Of a stretch of DNA of 64,000 bases, positions 53,135 through 61,633 are shown in pieces (the first letter of the stretch is position 1; every line of letters begins with the position of its first letter). The notes below the pieces were generated by a model that saw nothing but the letters and a program-made list of their open reading frames with translations, did not search any database and was not told the DNA's origin. The stretch lies in NCBI RefSeq assembly GCF_003019815.1, contig NZ_CP027773.1:372001-436000 (forward strand). Reading direction: 5' to 3'. The translations under genes were made by a program, and so were the position numbers. This stretch comes from Variovorax sp. PMC12. Its GTDB lineage: Bacteria > Pseudomonadota > Gammaproteobacteria > Burkholderiales > Burkholderiaceae_C.

Positions 53135-54052
53135 CTAGTTCGACGAGGCGAACAACTGCTTCACCAGCAGTTGCGTCGCCGGCGACAACGTTGCCCCCGC
53201 CTTCGTCGCCATCAGCAGCCGCCGCGTGGCCCATGCGTCGCGCAGCCGCACCACCTTCAAGTCGAGCGCCGCCACCTGGGCCTTGCATGCCGCGAGCGGC
53301 ACCACGCCGATGCCGAGGTTGGCCGCGATCATGTGGCACATGGCGTCGAAGCTGCGCACCTGCACGCGCAGCCGCATCGGAATGCCGGCCTGCTCGGCCG
53401 CGCGCGACGTGAGTTCCAGCAGCGAGCTGCTGCGGTTCAGCCCGACGAATTCGTGCGCGAGGCAGGTCTTGAAGTCGACCTGCCGGGCTCGCGTGCGTGC
53501 CAGCGGATGCTGCCTGGCGCACAGCACCACCAGCTCGTCGGTCTGGAAGGGGGCGACGTCGAGGCCGTAGGCGGGCGTGTTCTCGGCGAACACGCCGACG
53601 TCCGCCAAGCCGTCGACCAGCGCGCGCACGATGTCGCCGCTGAGCTGCTCCTCGACCTCGATGCGGATGTCGGGGTGCTGCGCAACGAATGTCGCGAGCG
53701 TGGTGGGCAGGAACTCGGTGAGCGCCGACATGTTGGCCCACATCCGCACATGGCCGCGCACGCCGCTGGAGTAGTCGTTGAGCTCGTTGCTGAACTGCTC
53801 GAAACCCTGGAACAGGCGCATCGCATGCTGCATCGCCACATGGCCTGCGGGCGTGAGCGAAATGCCTTGCGCGCTGCGTTCGAGCAGTTTCGAGCCGGTG
53901 GCCGCTTCGAAATCTGAAAGCCTGCGGCTTGCCGCGGACAATGCGAGGTGGCATGCCTCCGCACCCTTGGTGATGCTGCCCGACTGCGCCACCGCGCAGA
54001 ACAACCGCAGCGTGACGAAGTCGACGCGCGCGGGATTGATGGGAGTGGCCAT
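53135..54052 (-). CDS. LysR-family transcriptional regulator
   Basis: 305 residues. HTH at about 12-40 (LRLFCAVAQSGSITKGAEACHLALSAASRRLSDFE), effector domain from about 95 (VRGHVRMWANMSALTEFLPTTLATF). Divergent from the CoA-transferase/HMGL operon; a palindrome with a T-N11-A frame in the shared promoter supports control of that operon. Effector unknown, probably the organic acid or its CoA ester. Confidence 0.93.
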   Translation of the reverse strand: MATPINPARVDFVTLRLFCAVAQSGSITKGAEACHLALSAASRRLSDFEAATGSKLLERSAQGISLTPAGHVAMQHAMRLFQGFEQFSNELNDYSSGVRGHVRMWANMSALTEFLPTTLATFVAQHPDIRIEVEEQLSGDIVRALVDGLADVGVFAENTPAYGLDVAPFQTDELVVLCARQHPLARTRARQVDFKTCLAHEFVGLNRSSSLLELTSRAAEQAGIPMRLRVQVRSFDAMCHMIAANLGIGVVPLAACKAQVAALDLKVVRLRDAWATRRLLMATKAGATLSPATQLLVKQLFASSN

Positions 54053-54082
54053 CGGCGGATTCTAGAGAAGCAGAAACCGGGC

Positions 54083-54099
54083 CTTCGCGTTTCGCGAAG
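54083..54099. promoter_or_regulatory. Palindrome, candidate LysR binding site
   Basis: CTTCGCG-TTT-CGCGAAG, 7-base perfect arms, containing a T-N11-A frame characteristic of LysR sites. It lies in the 128-base gap between the divergent LysR and CoA-transferase genes, 30 bases from the LysR start and 81 bases upstream of the CoA-transferase start. Confidence 0.55.
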
Positions 54100-54180
54100 A
54101 CCTGCTGCCATCACGGCAATTCCGCTCGGCGCGATCTGTTCCTAGAGTTGGGCCAACCCAACATGGAGACAGACGCGGAC

Positions 54181-55353
54181 ATGAATGCACTCGAAGGCCT
54201 GAAGGTGCTGGAGCTCGGCCAGCTGATTGCCGGTCCCTTTGCCGGCAAGACGCTGGCGGAGTTCGGCGCCGACGTGATCAAGGTCGAACCCGAAGGCACC
54301 GGCGATCCGCTGCGCAAGTGGCGGCTGCTGCGCGACGGCGGCTCGGTCTGGTGGGAGGTGCAATCGCGCAACAAGCGCTCGGTGTGCCTCGACCTGCGCA
54401 GCGCCGAAGGACAGGACGCGGTGCGCGCACTGGCTTGCGAGGCCGACGTGCTGATCGAGAACTTCAAGCCCGGCACGCTGGAGGGCTGGGGCCTGGGTTG
54501 GGAGCGCCTGCACGCGCTGAATCCGCGGCTCATCATGCTGCGCATCTCCGGCTACGGGCAGACCGGGCCGTATCGCGACAAGCCCGGCTTCGGCGTGCTC
54601 GGCGAATCGATGGGCGGGCTGCGCTACCTGAGCGGCGAGCCGGGGCGGGTGCCGGTGCGCGTGGGCGTCTCGCTGGGCGACACGCTGGCGGCGCTGCACG
54701 GCGTGATCGGCGTGCTCACGGCGCTGCACCACCGCACGGCGCACGGCGGGGAGGGGCAGTTCATCGACGTGGCGCTGTACGAGTCGGTGTTCAACGTGAT
54801 GGAAAGCCTGCTGCCGGAGTACGACGCCTTCGGCGCGGTGCGCGAGCGCGCCGGCAGTGCGTTGCCCGGCATCGCACCGACCAACGCCTACCGCTGCAGC
54901 GACGGGCACTATGTGCTGGTGGCGGGCAACGGCGACAGCATTTTCCGGCGGCTGATGCGGGCCATCGGCCGCGCGGACCTGGAATGCGATCCGCAGCTCG
55001 CGCACAACGACGGCCGTGTCCTGCGGGTGGAAGAGATCGACGCCGCCATCGAGGCGTGGACGCTGCAGCGCAGCCGCGACGAAGTGCTGGCGGTGCTCGA
55101 TGCAGCCGGCGTGCCGGTCGGCCGCATCTACACCGTGGCCGACATCGCGAGCGACCCGCAGTACCTGGCGCGCGGGATGATCGTCGAGTCGGCAACATCC
55201 GGCGGCGGCACGCTGAAGGTGCCCGGCGTGGTGCCCAAGCTCAGCGCGACGCCGGGGCGCATCGCGCATCCCGCGCCGCGCCTGGGCGAGCACAACGGCG
55301 ACTTGCACTCAGGCGGCTGGCCTGCGCGCCGCGCGGAAAGCGAGGCCGCATGA
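54181..55353 (+). CDS. Class III (CaiB/BaiF) CoA-transferase
   Basis: 390 residues. MNALEGLKVLELGQLIAGPFAGKTLAEFGADVIKVEP is the family N terminus; RNKRSVCLDLR and LRISGYGQTGP follow. In class III enzymes the catalytic Asp lies in a (G/Y)xD motif; here the stretch is PGFGVLGESMGGLRYLSG, without Asp. Moves CoA between acyl-CoA and a carboxylate. Coupled to an HMG-CoA-lyase family gene (4-base overlap), suggesting activation of a branched dicarboxylate such as 3-hydroxy-3-methylglutarate or citramalate. Confidence 0.9.
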   Translation: MNALEGLKVLELGQLIAGPFAGKTLAEFGADVIKVEPEGTGDPLRKWRLLRDGGSVWWEVQSRNKRSVCLDLRSAEGQDAVRALACEADVLIENFKPGTLEGWGLGWERLHALNPRLIMLRISGYGQTGPYRDKPGFGVLGESMGGLRYLSGEPGRVPVRVGVSLGDTLAALHGVIGVLTALHHRTAHGGEGQFIDVALYESVFNVMESLLPEYDAFGAVRERAGSALPGIAPTNAYRCSDGHYVLVAGNGDSIFRRLMRAIGRADLECDPQLAHNDGRVLRVEEIDAAIEAWTLQRSRDEVLAVLDAAGVPVGRIYTVADIASDPQYLARGMIVESATSGGGTLKVPGVVPKLSATPGRIAHPAPRLGEHNGDLHSGGWPARRAESEAA

Positions 55354-56288
55354 AAAACGGCAACGGCACCCGGCTGCACATCAACGAGGTGGCCACGCGT
55401 GACGGCTTCCAGATGGAAAGCCGCTTCATTCCCACCGACGACAAGGTCGCGCTGATCGACCGGCTGGGCGGGCTGGGCTACGCGAAGATCGAAGTGACCT
55501 CGTTCACCTCGGCGAAAGCGATCCCGGCGCTGCGCGACGGCGAGGAGGTGATGCACCGCATCGCCCGCAGGCCCGGCGTGGTCTACACCGCGCTGGTGCC
55601 CAATCTGCGCGGCGCGGAGCGGGCGCTGGAAAGCCGCATCGACGAGTTCAACATCGTGATGTCGGTGAGCGAGACGCACAATTTGTCGAACCTGCGCATG
55701 ACGCGGGAGCAGTCGTTCGCGCAACTGGCCGACGTGGTCGCGCTGGCGAAGCAGGCCGGCGTGCCGCTGAACGTGTCGCTCTCCTGCGCGTTCGGCTGTC
55801 CGATGGAAGGCGATGTGCCGGTGCCTTCGGTGCTCGGGTGGATCGATCGCTTTGCCGCGCTCGGCGTGCAGGGCGTGACGCTGTGCGACACCACCGGCAT
55901 GGCCTATCCGACCCAGGTGCAGGCGCTGTGCGAGCGGGTCGTCGCGGACTGGCCGGCGCTGGACTGGACCGCTCATTTCCACAACACGCGCGGCATGGGT
56001 CTCGCGAACACGGTGGCGGCCGTCGAAGCGGGCATTCGCCGGCTCGACATGTCGCTCGGCGGCATCGGAGGCTGCCCCTACGCGCCGGGCGCGACCGGCA
56101 ATGTCGCGACGGAAGACGTGGTCCACATGCTGCAGTGCATGGGCTACGAGACGGGCATGGACCTCGACGGACTGATTGCCGCGGCGGCCGAGCTGGCGTT
56201 GCTCGTGGCGCATGAATTGCCGAGCCAGGTTTCCCGGTCGGGACATCGCCTGACGCGGCACGCGCCACCCGCGCACAGGAGGAACTGA
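55350..56288 (+). CDS. HMG-CoA-lyase family protein
   Basis: 312 residues. DRE-TIM barrel metal motifs: NEVATRDGFQ (Arg-Asp), FHNTRGMGLAN (His) and the C-terminal GGIGGCPYAPGATGNVATED that is the HMG-CoA lyase signature loop. Cleaves 3-hydroxy-3-methylglutaryl-CoA or a citramalyl-CoA-type ester. Operon order CoA-transferase then lyase is the same as in itaconate/meglutol-type degradation pathways. Confidence 0.92.
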   Translation: MKNGNGTRLHINEVATRDGFQMESRFIPTDDKVALIDRLGGLGYAKIEVTSFTSAKAIPALRDGEEVMHRIARRPGVVYTALVPNLRGAERALESRIDEFNIVMSVSETHNLSNLRMTREQSFAQLADVVALAKQAGVPLNVSLSCAFGCPMEGDVPVPSVLGWIDRFAALGVQGVTLCDTTGMAYPTQVQALCERVVADWPALDWTAHFHNTRGMGLANTVAAVEAGIRRLDMSLGGIGGCPYAPGATGNVATEDVVHMLQCMGYETGMDLDGLIAAAAELALLVAHELPSQVSRSGHRLTRHAPPAHRRN

Positions 56289-56292
56289 ACCC

Positions 56293-56673
56293 ATGATCGA
56301 TCATCTGGACCACCTGGTGCTGACCACCGCGCACGAGGAAGACTGCATCCGCTTCTATGTCGACGTGATGGGCATGGCGCTCGAGAGCTTCGGCGCCGGG
56401 CGCAAGGCTTTCCGCTTCGGCAACCAGAAGATCAACCTGCACGTGAAGGGCCACGAGTTCGAACCCAAGGCGCAACTGCCGACCCCAGGCTCGCTGGACC
56501 TGTGCTTCATCGCCAGCGTGCCGCTCGACGTGGTGATGGCGCGGCTGGCGGACAAGGGCGTGCCGATTCTCGAGGGGCCGGTGATGCGCACGGGCGCCAC
56601 TTCGCGCATCCGCTCGGTCTATGTGCGCGACCCCGACCTGAACCTGATCGAGATATCGGAACTCGCGGCCTGA
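56293..56673 (+). CDS. VOC family (glyoxalase/dioxygenase-fold) protein
   Basis: 126 residues. DHLDHLVLTTAHEEDCIRFYVDVMGM at the start and VYVRDPDLNLIEISEL at the end give the two-fold VOC metal-site pattern (His and Glu). Possible isomerase or lactonase-like step or a detoxifying enzyme. Four bases after the lyase, RBS GGAGGAACTG. Confidence 0.85.
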   Translation: MIDHLDHLVLTTAHEEDCIRFYVDVMGMALESFGAGRKAFRFGNQKINLHVKGHEFEPKAQLPTPGSLDLCFIASVPLDVVMARLADKGVPILEGPVMRTGATSRIRSVYVRDPDLNLIEISELAA

Positions 56674-56726
56674 AGGGGCGGGCTTCGAAGACAGCGGACA
56701 AGAAAACCACCGGAGACAGACGAACC

Positions 56727-57692
56727 ATGCAAACCATTCGCCGCCTGCTCGCGGCCGGCCTCGTGCTGGCCGCTTCTGCCGCCAGCGCCGACACCTGGCC
56801 TTCCAGACCGATCACCTTCGTCGTTCCCACCGCGCCAGCCGGTTCCACCGACATCATGGCGCGGCTGGTCGGCGAGCCGCTGCAGCGCGCGCTGGGCCAG
56901 CCCGTGGTGGTCGACAACAAGCCGGGCGCCAGCGGCAACATCGGCGCCGAGTGGGTGGCGCGCGCCGCGCCCGACGGCTACACGCTGCTGATGCAGTACT
57001 CGGGCTACCACGTCGGCAACCCCTCGCTCTACCCGAACCTCAAGTGGAGCCCGACCAGGGACTTCGTGCCGGTGGCGATGGTGATGCGCGCGCCGCACGT
57101 GGTCGCGGTGAGCGGCAAGCTGCCTGTGAACTCGATGAAGGAGCTCATCGAGTACGGCAAGAAGAAGGAGGGCGGCCTGTTCTATGCATCTTCTGGCAAC
57201 GGCTCGATCCAGCACATTGCGGGCGAACTGCTGTCGAGGCAGTCGAAGCAGGCGATGACGCACGTGCCGTACAAGGGCTCCGGGCCGGCCATCAACGACC
57301 TGATCTCGGGCAACGTCGACATGTTCATCACCACGCCACCGTCGGTAATCGGCCATTTCGCGACCGGGCGCATCAAGGCGCTGGCATACACGGGCAGCAA
57401 GCGGCATCCGTCGATGCCCGATGTGCCGACTTCGGCCGAGGCGGGCTTGCCCGGCTACGAGGTGGAGTCGTGGTTCGCGGTGTTCGCACCGGCGAAGACG
57501 CCGCCCGATGTGGTCGCCAGGCTGAGCGCGGAGATCAGGAAGATCGTGGAGAGCGAGTCCTTCCGCAAGAAGGTGGACGAGCAGGGCGCTTTCGCGACCT
57601 ACATGGATTCGCCGACGCTCGCGAAGTTTGTCGACCACGAACTGGCCGCGTGGTCGAAGGTGATCAAGTCGGCGGACATCAAGCCGGACTGA
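56727..57692 (+). CDS. Bug-type tripartite tricarboxylate receptor
   Basis: 321 residues, signal peptide 1-21. The Bug motifs WPSRPITFVVPTAPAGSTDIMARLVGEPLQRALGQPVVVDNKPGASGNIGAEWVARAAPDGYTLL are present. Periplasmic capture of a carboxylate, presumably the substrate of the CoA-transferase/lyase operon. The permease partners (TctA/TctB) are not in the window. Leader contains GGAGACAGACG as at 54181. Confidence 0.94.
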   Translation: MQTIRRLLAAGLVLAASAASADTWPSRPITFVVPTAPAGSTDIMARLVGEPLQRALGQPVVVDNKPGASGNIGAEWVARAAPDGYTLLMQYSGYHVGNPSLYPNLKWSPTRDFVPVAMVMRAPHVVAVSGKLPVNSMKELIEYGKKKEGGLFYASSGNGSIQHIAGELLSRQSKQAMTHVPYKGSGPAINDLISGNVDMFITTPPSVIGHFATGRIKALAYTGSKRHPSMPDVPTSAEAGLPGYEVESWFAVFAPAKTPPDVVARLSAEIRKIVESESFRKKVDEQGAFATYMDSPTLAKFVDHELAAWSKVIKSADIKPD

Positions 57693-57703
57693 CGCAGCTT
57701 CGG

Positions 57704-57850
57704 CTAGAGCTTCACGCCGACGATCGACAGGATGATGGCGGAGAGCGTCAGCGCGACTGGCAGTTTCTGCGCGACGAGCGCATGCGCGCGCACGGCGGTG
57801 GCCTGCGTTTGCAGCAAGAGGCTTCGTTCGGAATGGATGCGTGTGGACAT
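57704..57850 (-). CDS. Small membrane protein (48 residues)
   Basis: A short reading frame with an AGGAG ribosome binding site 8 bases before ATG 57850. The C-terminal half (HALVAQKLPVALTLSAIILSIVGVKL) is a single hydrophobic helix after a polar N terminus. Not recognised; supported mainly by the RBS and helix. Convergent with the Bug receptor gene (11-base gap) and in the same direction as the LuxR gene upstream. Confidence 0.4.
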   Translation of the reverse strand: MSTRIHSERSLLLQTQATAVRAHALVAQKLPVALTLSAIILSIVGVKL

Positions 57851-57995
57851 GTCAGGCTCCTGGGTTGATTGCGGGCTGTGTGCCTGCGTGGGTTCAACGA
57901 TAGACCCGCGGGAGCGCGCCGGCGCGGCGCTTTCGTCGACACGGCGTTTCCGTTTTTGCAACGATCCCGGGGTCGCCTGGCTGAAACTTTTTTTT

Positions 57996-58030
57996 GCGGC
58001 TGCGGCTGCGGCTGCGGCTGCGGCTGCGGC
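57996..58030. repeat. Hexanucleotide microsatellite (GCGGCT)n
   Basis: Five exact copies and a nearly complete sixth of GCGGCT, directly preceded by an 8-T run, between the stop codon of the LuxR gene (58039) and the small membrane protein gene. Such a tract is prone to slippage; its T-run could also act as part of a terminator for the opposite strand, though no stem is obvious. Confidence 0.8.
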
Positions 58031-58038
58031 GCCGGCAC

Positions 58039-58605
58039 CTAACCCGCGATGAGCTTCTGCACCAGCTCCGCCGTGGTCGCGGCCGCGTACTTGCGCATCA
58101 GCCGCGCCCGGTGCAGTTCGACCGTGCGGTGGCTGATGCCCAGCGCCTTGCCGATTTCCTTGGAGGTCAGCCCGCGCATCACCTGCGCCGCCACCTCGCG
58201 TTCGCGTGGTGTGAGCTCGGCCTTCACCGCGCGGCGCGAGCCCAGGTCCTCGAAGGTCCAGATGCCGGCCTCGTGGGGGGCGGCGCGGTTCATCGCATGG
58301 CCGGTGACGTGGCACCAGAAGGTTTCGCCCGCGATCGCACCGTGCAGGCCGCCCAGGCGCTTCATCATGCGGTTGTCGGCGTAGTGCCCGCTGGCGTTCA
58401 GAAAGGGCTCCATGCGCTTGCCGATGCGCTCGAACTCAGCCACGCTGGGGTACAGGATGCTGAACGAATGCCCTACCAGTGCGGAGGGCGTTGCGCCAAA
58501 AATCTCGCATACGCGCACGTTGCAGGCCACGATGGTGCGGTTGCTCGAAACCACCATGCCGACGGGCGCGTGTTCAAAGGCCAGCCGGTAATCGATTTCG
58601 GGCAT
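58039..58605 (-). CDS. PAS-LuxR transcriptional regulator
   Basis: 188 residues. PAS domain at about 6-110 (YRLAFEHAPVGMVVSSNRTIVACNVRVCEIFG) and a LuxR-type HTH at the C terminus (LTPREREVAAQVMRGLTSKEIGKALGISHRTVELHRARLMRKY). Cytosolic one-component regulator. Divergent from scoAB with a 94-base gap holding a 7-base inverted repeat, so scoAB is its likely target. Confidence 0.92.
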   Translation of the reverse strand: MPEIDYRLAFEHAPVGMVVSSNRTIVACNVRVCEIFGATPSALVGHSFSILYPSVAEFERIGKRMEPFLNASGHYADNRMMKRLGGLHGAIAGETFWCHVTGHAMNRAAPHEAGIWTFEDLGSRRAVKAELTPREREVAAQVMRGLTSKEIGKALGISHRTVELHRARLMRKYAAATTAELVQKLIAG

Positions 58606-58624
58606 CGGGTGTCACCATTACGAA

Positions 58625-58650
58625 ATACTACGTATGCGGGTAGGTAGTAT
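58625..58650. promoter_or_regulatory. Inverted repeat in the LuxR-scoA promoter
   Basis: ATACTAC-N12-GTAGTAT, a perfect 7-base inverted repeat centred in the 94-base divergent gap. Similar TACTACGTA strings are seen near LuxR/FixJ-type binding sites. Likely operator of the PAS-LuxR regulator. Confidence 0.5.
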
Positions 58651-58699
58651 CGTTCAAGGCTTTCCCACCCACTCTCCATTCATCCATCAAGGAGCCCGA

Positions 58700-59512
58700 G
58701 TGAACAAGATTTATCCCTCCGCGGACGCGGCACTCAAGGGGGTCGTCGCAGACGGGCAGATGCTCGCGGTCGGCGGCTTCGGCCTGTGCGGCATTCCCGA
58801 AGCGCTGATCGACGCGCTGAAGGATTCCGGCGTGCAGAACCTCACCGTCGTTTCGAACAACGCGGGCGTCGACGGTTTCGGCCTCGGCAAGCTGCTCGAA
58901 ACGCGCCAGATCAAGAAAATGATCGCGTCCTACGTCGGCGAGAACAAGGAGTTCGAGCGCCAGTACCTCGCGGGCGAGCTGGCCCTCGAATTCACGCCCC
59001 AGGGCACGCTGGCCGAGAAGCTGCGCGCCGGCGGCGCGGGCATTCCGGCCTTCTTCACCAAGACCGGCGTCGGCACGCAAGTGGCCGAAGGCAAGGAACT
59101 GCGCGAGTTCGGCGGCGAGACCTACGTCATGGAACATTCGCTGGTGCCCGACGTGGCGCTGGTGAAGGCCGACGTGGCCGACAAGTCCGGCAACCTGCGC
59201 TTTCGCCTCACGGCGCGCAACTTCAACCCGGCCGCGGCCATGGCCGGCAAGATCTGCATCGTCGAGGTCGAGAAGATCGTGGAAGTGGGCGAACTGGCCC
59301 CCGACGACATCCACCTGCCGGGCATCTACGTGCACCGCATCGTGCTCAACGCCAACCCCGAGAAGCGCATCGAGAAGCGCACCGTGAGCGCCGCCGCGCC
59401 GGTGGACGCCGCGGCCGCCAAGGTCGAGGCCCAGGCCGTCATCGCGCAGGCCGCAGCCGGCAGCGAAGTGCCGGTGCCCACCGTGCCCGCCAACAAGAAA
59501 GAAGGAGCCTGA
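58700..59512 (+). CDS. scoA: 3-oxoacid CoA-transferase subunit A
   Basis: 270 residues. GVVADGQMLAVGGFGLCGIPEALIDAL and GIPAFFTKTGVGTQVAEGKELREFGG are the subunit A landmarks. Transfers CoA from succinyl-CoA to acetoacetate with subunit B. Start is GTG 58700 with AAGGAG 7 bases upstream; the open frame further upstream has no conserved content. The Ala/Pro-rich C-terminal tail (about 236-270) is longer than in many homologues. Confidence 0.94.
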   Translation: MNKIYPSADAALKGVVADGQMLAVGGFGLCGIPEALIDALKDSGVQNLTVVSNNAGVDGFGLGKLLETRQIKKMIASYVGENKEFERQYLAGELALEFTPQGTLAEKLRAGGAGIPAFFTKTGVGTQVAEGKELREFGGETYVMEHSLVPDVALVKADVADKSGNLRFRLTARNFNPAAAMAGKICIVEVEKIVEVGELAPDDIHLPGIYVHRIVLNANPEKRIEKRTVSAAAPVDAAAAKVEAQAVIAQAAAGSEVPVPTVPANKKEGA

Positions 59513-59513
59513 G

Positions 59514-60152
59514 ATGCCCTGGACCCAAGACCAGATGGCGGCCCGCGCCGCCCAAGAACTCGAAGACGGCTTCTACGTCAACCTCGGCATCGGCATTCCC
59601 ACGCTCGTGGCCAACCACACCGGCACCAAGGAAGTCTGGCTGCAGAGCGAGAACGGCATGCTCGGCATCGGCCCGTTCCCGACCGAGGACAACGTCGACG
59701 CGGACCTCATCAACGCCGGCAAGCAGACCGTGACCACGCTGCCCGGCTCGGCCATCTTCGGCAGCCATGACAGCTTCGCGATGATCCGCGGCGGCAAGAT
59801 CAACCTGTCGATCCTGGGCGCGATGCAGGTCAGCACCAAGGGCGACCTCGCCAACTGGATGATCCCCGGCAAGATGGTCAAGGGCATGGGCGGTGCGATG
59901 GACCTCGTAGCCGGCGTGAAACGCGTGATCGTGCTGATGGAACACGTTGCCAAGAAGAAGGACGGCACCGAGGACCTGAAGATCCTCGAGAAGTGCACCT
60001 TGCCGCTGACCGGCGTGGGCGTGGTCGACCGCATCATCACCGACCTGGCCGTGATGGACGTGGTGCCCGAGGGCCTGAAGGTGGTCGAACTGGCGCCGGG
60101 CGTCACCTTCGACGCGCTGCAGGCCAAGACGGGCGCCAAGCTGATCCAGTAA
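59514..60152 (+). CDS. scoB: 3-oxoacid CoA-transferase subunit B
   Basis: 212 residues. The catalytic Glu is in LQSENGMLGIGP (Glu46), with GSAIFGSHDSFAMIRGGKIN and GAMDLVAGVKRVIVLMEH as family stretches. One base separates it from scoA. The pair activates acetoacetate or other 3-oxo acids. A terminator follows. Confidence 0.96.
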   Translation: MPWTQDQMAARAAQELEDGFYVNLGIGIPTLVANHTGTKEVWLQSENGMLGIGPFPTEDNVDADLINAGKQTVTTLPGSAIFGSHDSFAMIRGGKINLSILGAMQVSTKGDLANWMIPGKMVKGMGGAMDLVAGVKRVIVLMEHVAKKKDGTEDLKILEKCTLPLTGVGVVDRIITDLAVMDVVPEGLKVVELAPGVTFDALQAKTGAKLIQ

Positions 60153-60177
60153 GGGACTGGCGCAACGACTGCAAGAG

Positions 60178-60209
60178 GGCAGGGCAGCGGAAGCAGGCCC
60201 TGCCTTTTT
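60178..60209 (+). terminator. Intrinsic terminator after scoB
   Basis: GGCAGGGC (60178-60185), 11-base loop, GCCCTGCC (60197-60204), then TTTTT. An 8-base perfect stem with a T-run 25 bases after the scoB stop codon. Confidence 0.85.
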
Positions 60210-60225
60210 GCCTTGGAGAACCGAA

Positions 60226-61617
60226 ATGAATGCGAGCGAAGTTCTGGCCGGCATCTGGCGGCACGCGGGCCTGCCCGAGGAAGCCCTGTCGTTTGCGCGG
60301 CTCACCGGCGCCGACCCGGTGCTGCCATCGTCCTTCGCGGTCGGCACCGCGGCGCAGAGCACCATGGCAGCGGCGGCGCTGGCTGCCTGCGAGCTGGGGC
60401 ACTTGCGCGGCACCGGGCGGCAGCAGGTCGGTGTCGACATGCTGCACGCGGCGCTGGAGTGCATCGGCTGGTTCAGCCTCGACGGGCAGGTGCCGGATCA
60501 GTGGGATGCGTTCTCGGGGCTCTATTGCTGCGCCGACGGATGGGTGCGCGTGCACGCGAACTTCGCGCATCACCGCGACGGCGCGCTGCGGCTGATGAAG
60601 CTCGATCCGGCCACGGCCACGCGCTCCGATGCGGAGGCTGCCATGGCCACATGGCGTGCCCGCGATTTCGAGGACGCGGCTGCCGCGGCAGGGCTGGTGG
60701 CGACGGCACTGCGGCGCTTCGACGAATGGGACGCCACGCCGCAAGGGCAGGCCGTCGCGGCGCAGCCCCTGTTCACCATCGAGCGCATCGGCGACACGCC
60801 GCCGCTCGTGCTGCCGCCGCTTCGCGAAGACGAACGGCCGCTGTCGGGCCTGCGCGTGCTCGACCTCACGCGCGTGCTGGCCGGCCCGGTGGGCGGACGC
60901 GCGCTCGCGGCCTACGGCGCCGATGTGATGCTCGTGAATTCACCGCATTTGCCGAACATCTCGGCGATCGCGGACACGAGCCGCGGCAAGCTGTCGGCGC
61001 ATGCCGACCTGCGGACCGAGGAGGGCCGGGCGGCGCTGCAACGGCTGGTTGCCGACGCGCACGTGTTCGTGCAGGGCTATCGGCCGGGCGGGCTCGAAGC
61101 CCTGGGATTCGGACCGGCGGCGCTGGCAGAGCAGCGACCGGGCATCGTGTGCGTGTCGCTGAGCGCCTACGGCACGCAGGGCCCGTGGGCGAGCCGACGG
61201 GGTTTCGACTCGCTGGTGCAGACGGCGATGGGCTTCAACCACGCCGAAGGCGAGGCCGCCGGGGACGGCAAGCCCAAGCCGCTGCCCATGCAGATCCTCG
61301 ACGAGGCCACCGGCTACCTGATCGCTTTCGGCGCCGCCGCGGCGCTGTGGCGGCAGCAGCGCGAAGGCGGCAGCTGGCAGGTGCGGGTGTCGCTGGCGCA
61401 GACGGGGCATTGGCTGCGCGGCCTGGGGCGCGTGCCGGGCGGGCTTTCCATCGCCAAGCCCGGCCTTGCGCCCTACGTCGAGACCACCGCCTCGGGCTTT
61501 GGTGAGCTGGCAGCGTTGCGCCATGGCGCGATGCTTCAGCGAACGCCCGCCGCGTGGCCGCGTCCCTCGATGCCACCGGGCAGCCATGCGGCGCGCTGGC
61601 CGGCCGTCATGCAATGA
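60226..61617 (+). CDS. Class III CoA-transferase with permuted domain order
   Basis: 463 residues. The canonical CaiB N terminus PLSGLRVLDLTRVLAGPVGGRALAAYGADVMLVN begins only near residue 206 and the catalytic Asp is in GFDSLVQ. Residues 1-205 look like the small C-terminal domain of this family (YCCADGWVRVHAN...DEWDATPQGQAVAAQPLFTIERIGDTPP), and the C terminus ends soon after the large domain. Either a circular permutant or a fusion. Substrate unknown. RBS TTGGAG before ATG 60226. Confidence 0.8.
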   Translation: MNASEVLAGIWRHAGLPEEALSFARLTGADPVLPSSFAVGTAAQSTMAAAALAACELGHLRGTGRQQVGVDMLHAALECIGWFSLDGQVPDQWDAFSGLYCCADGWVRVHANFAHHRDGALRLMKLDPATATRSDAEAAMATWRARDFEDAAAAAGLVATALRRFDEWDATPQGQAVAAQPLFTIERIGDTPPLVLPPLREDERPLSGLRVLDLTRVLAGPVGGRALAAYGADVMLVNSPHLPNISAIADTSRGKLSAHADLRTEEGRAALQRLVADAHVFVQGYRPGGLEALGFGPAALAEQRPGIVCVSLSAYGTQGPWASRRGFDSLVQTAMGFNHAEGEAAGDGKPKPLPMQILDEATGYLIAFGAAAALWRQQREGGSWQVRVSLAQTGHWLRGLGRVPGGLSIAKPGLAPYVETTASGFGELAALRHGAMLQRTPAAWPRPSMPPGSHAARWPAVMQ

Positions 61618-61633
61618 GTGCGAAACTGGTTGC

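Noticed and set aside
57996..58030. CRISPR-like repeat
   Set aside because: The units are contiguous 6-base repeats without spacers.
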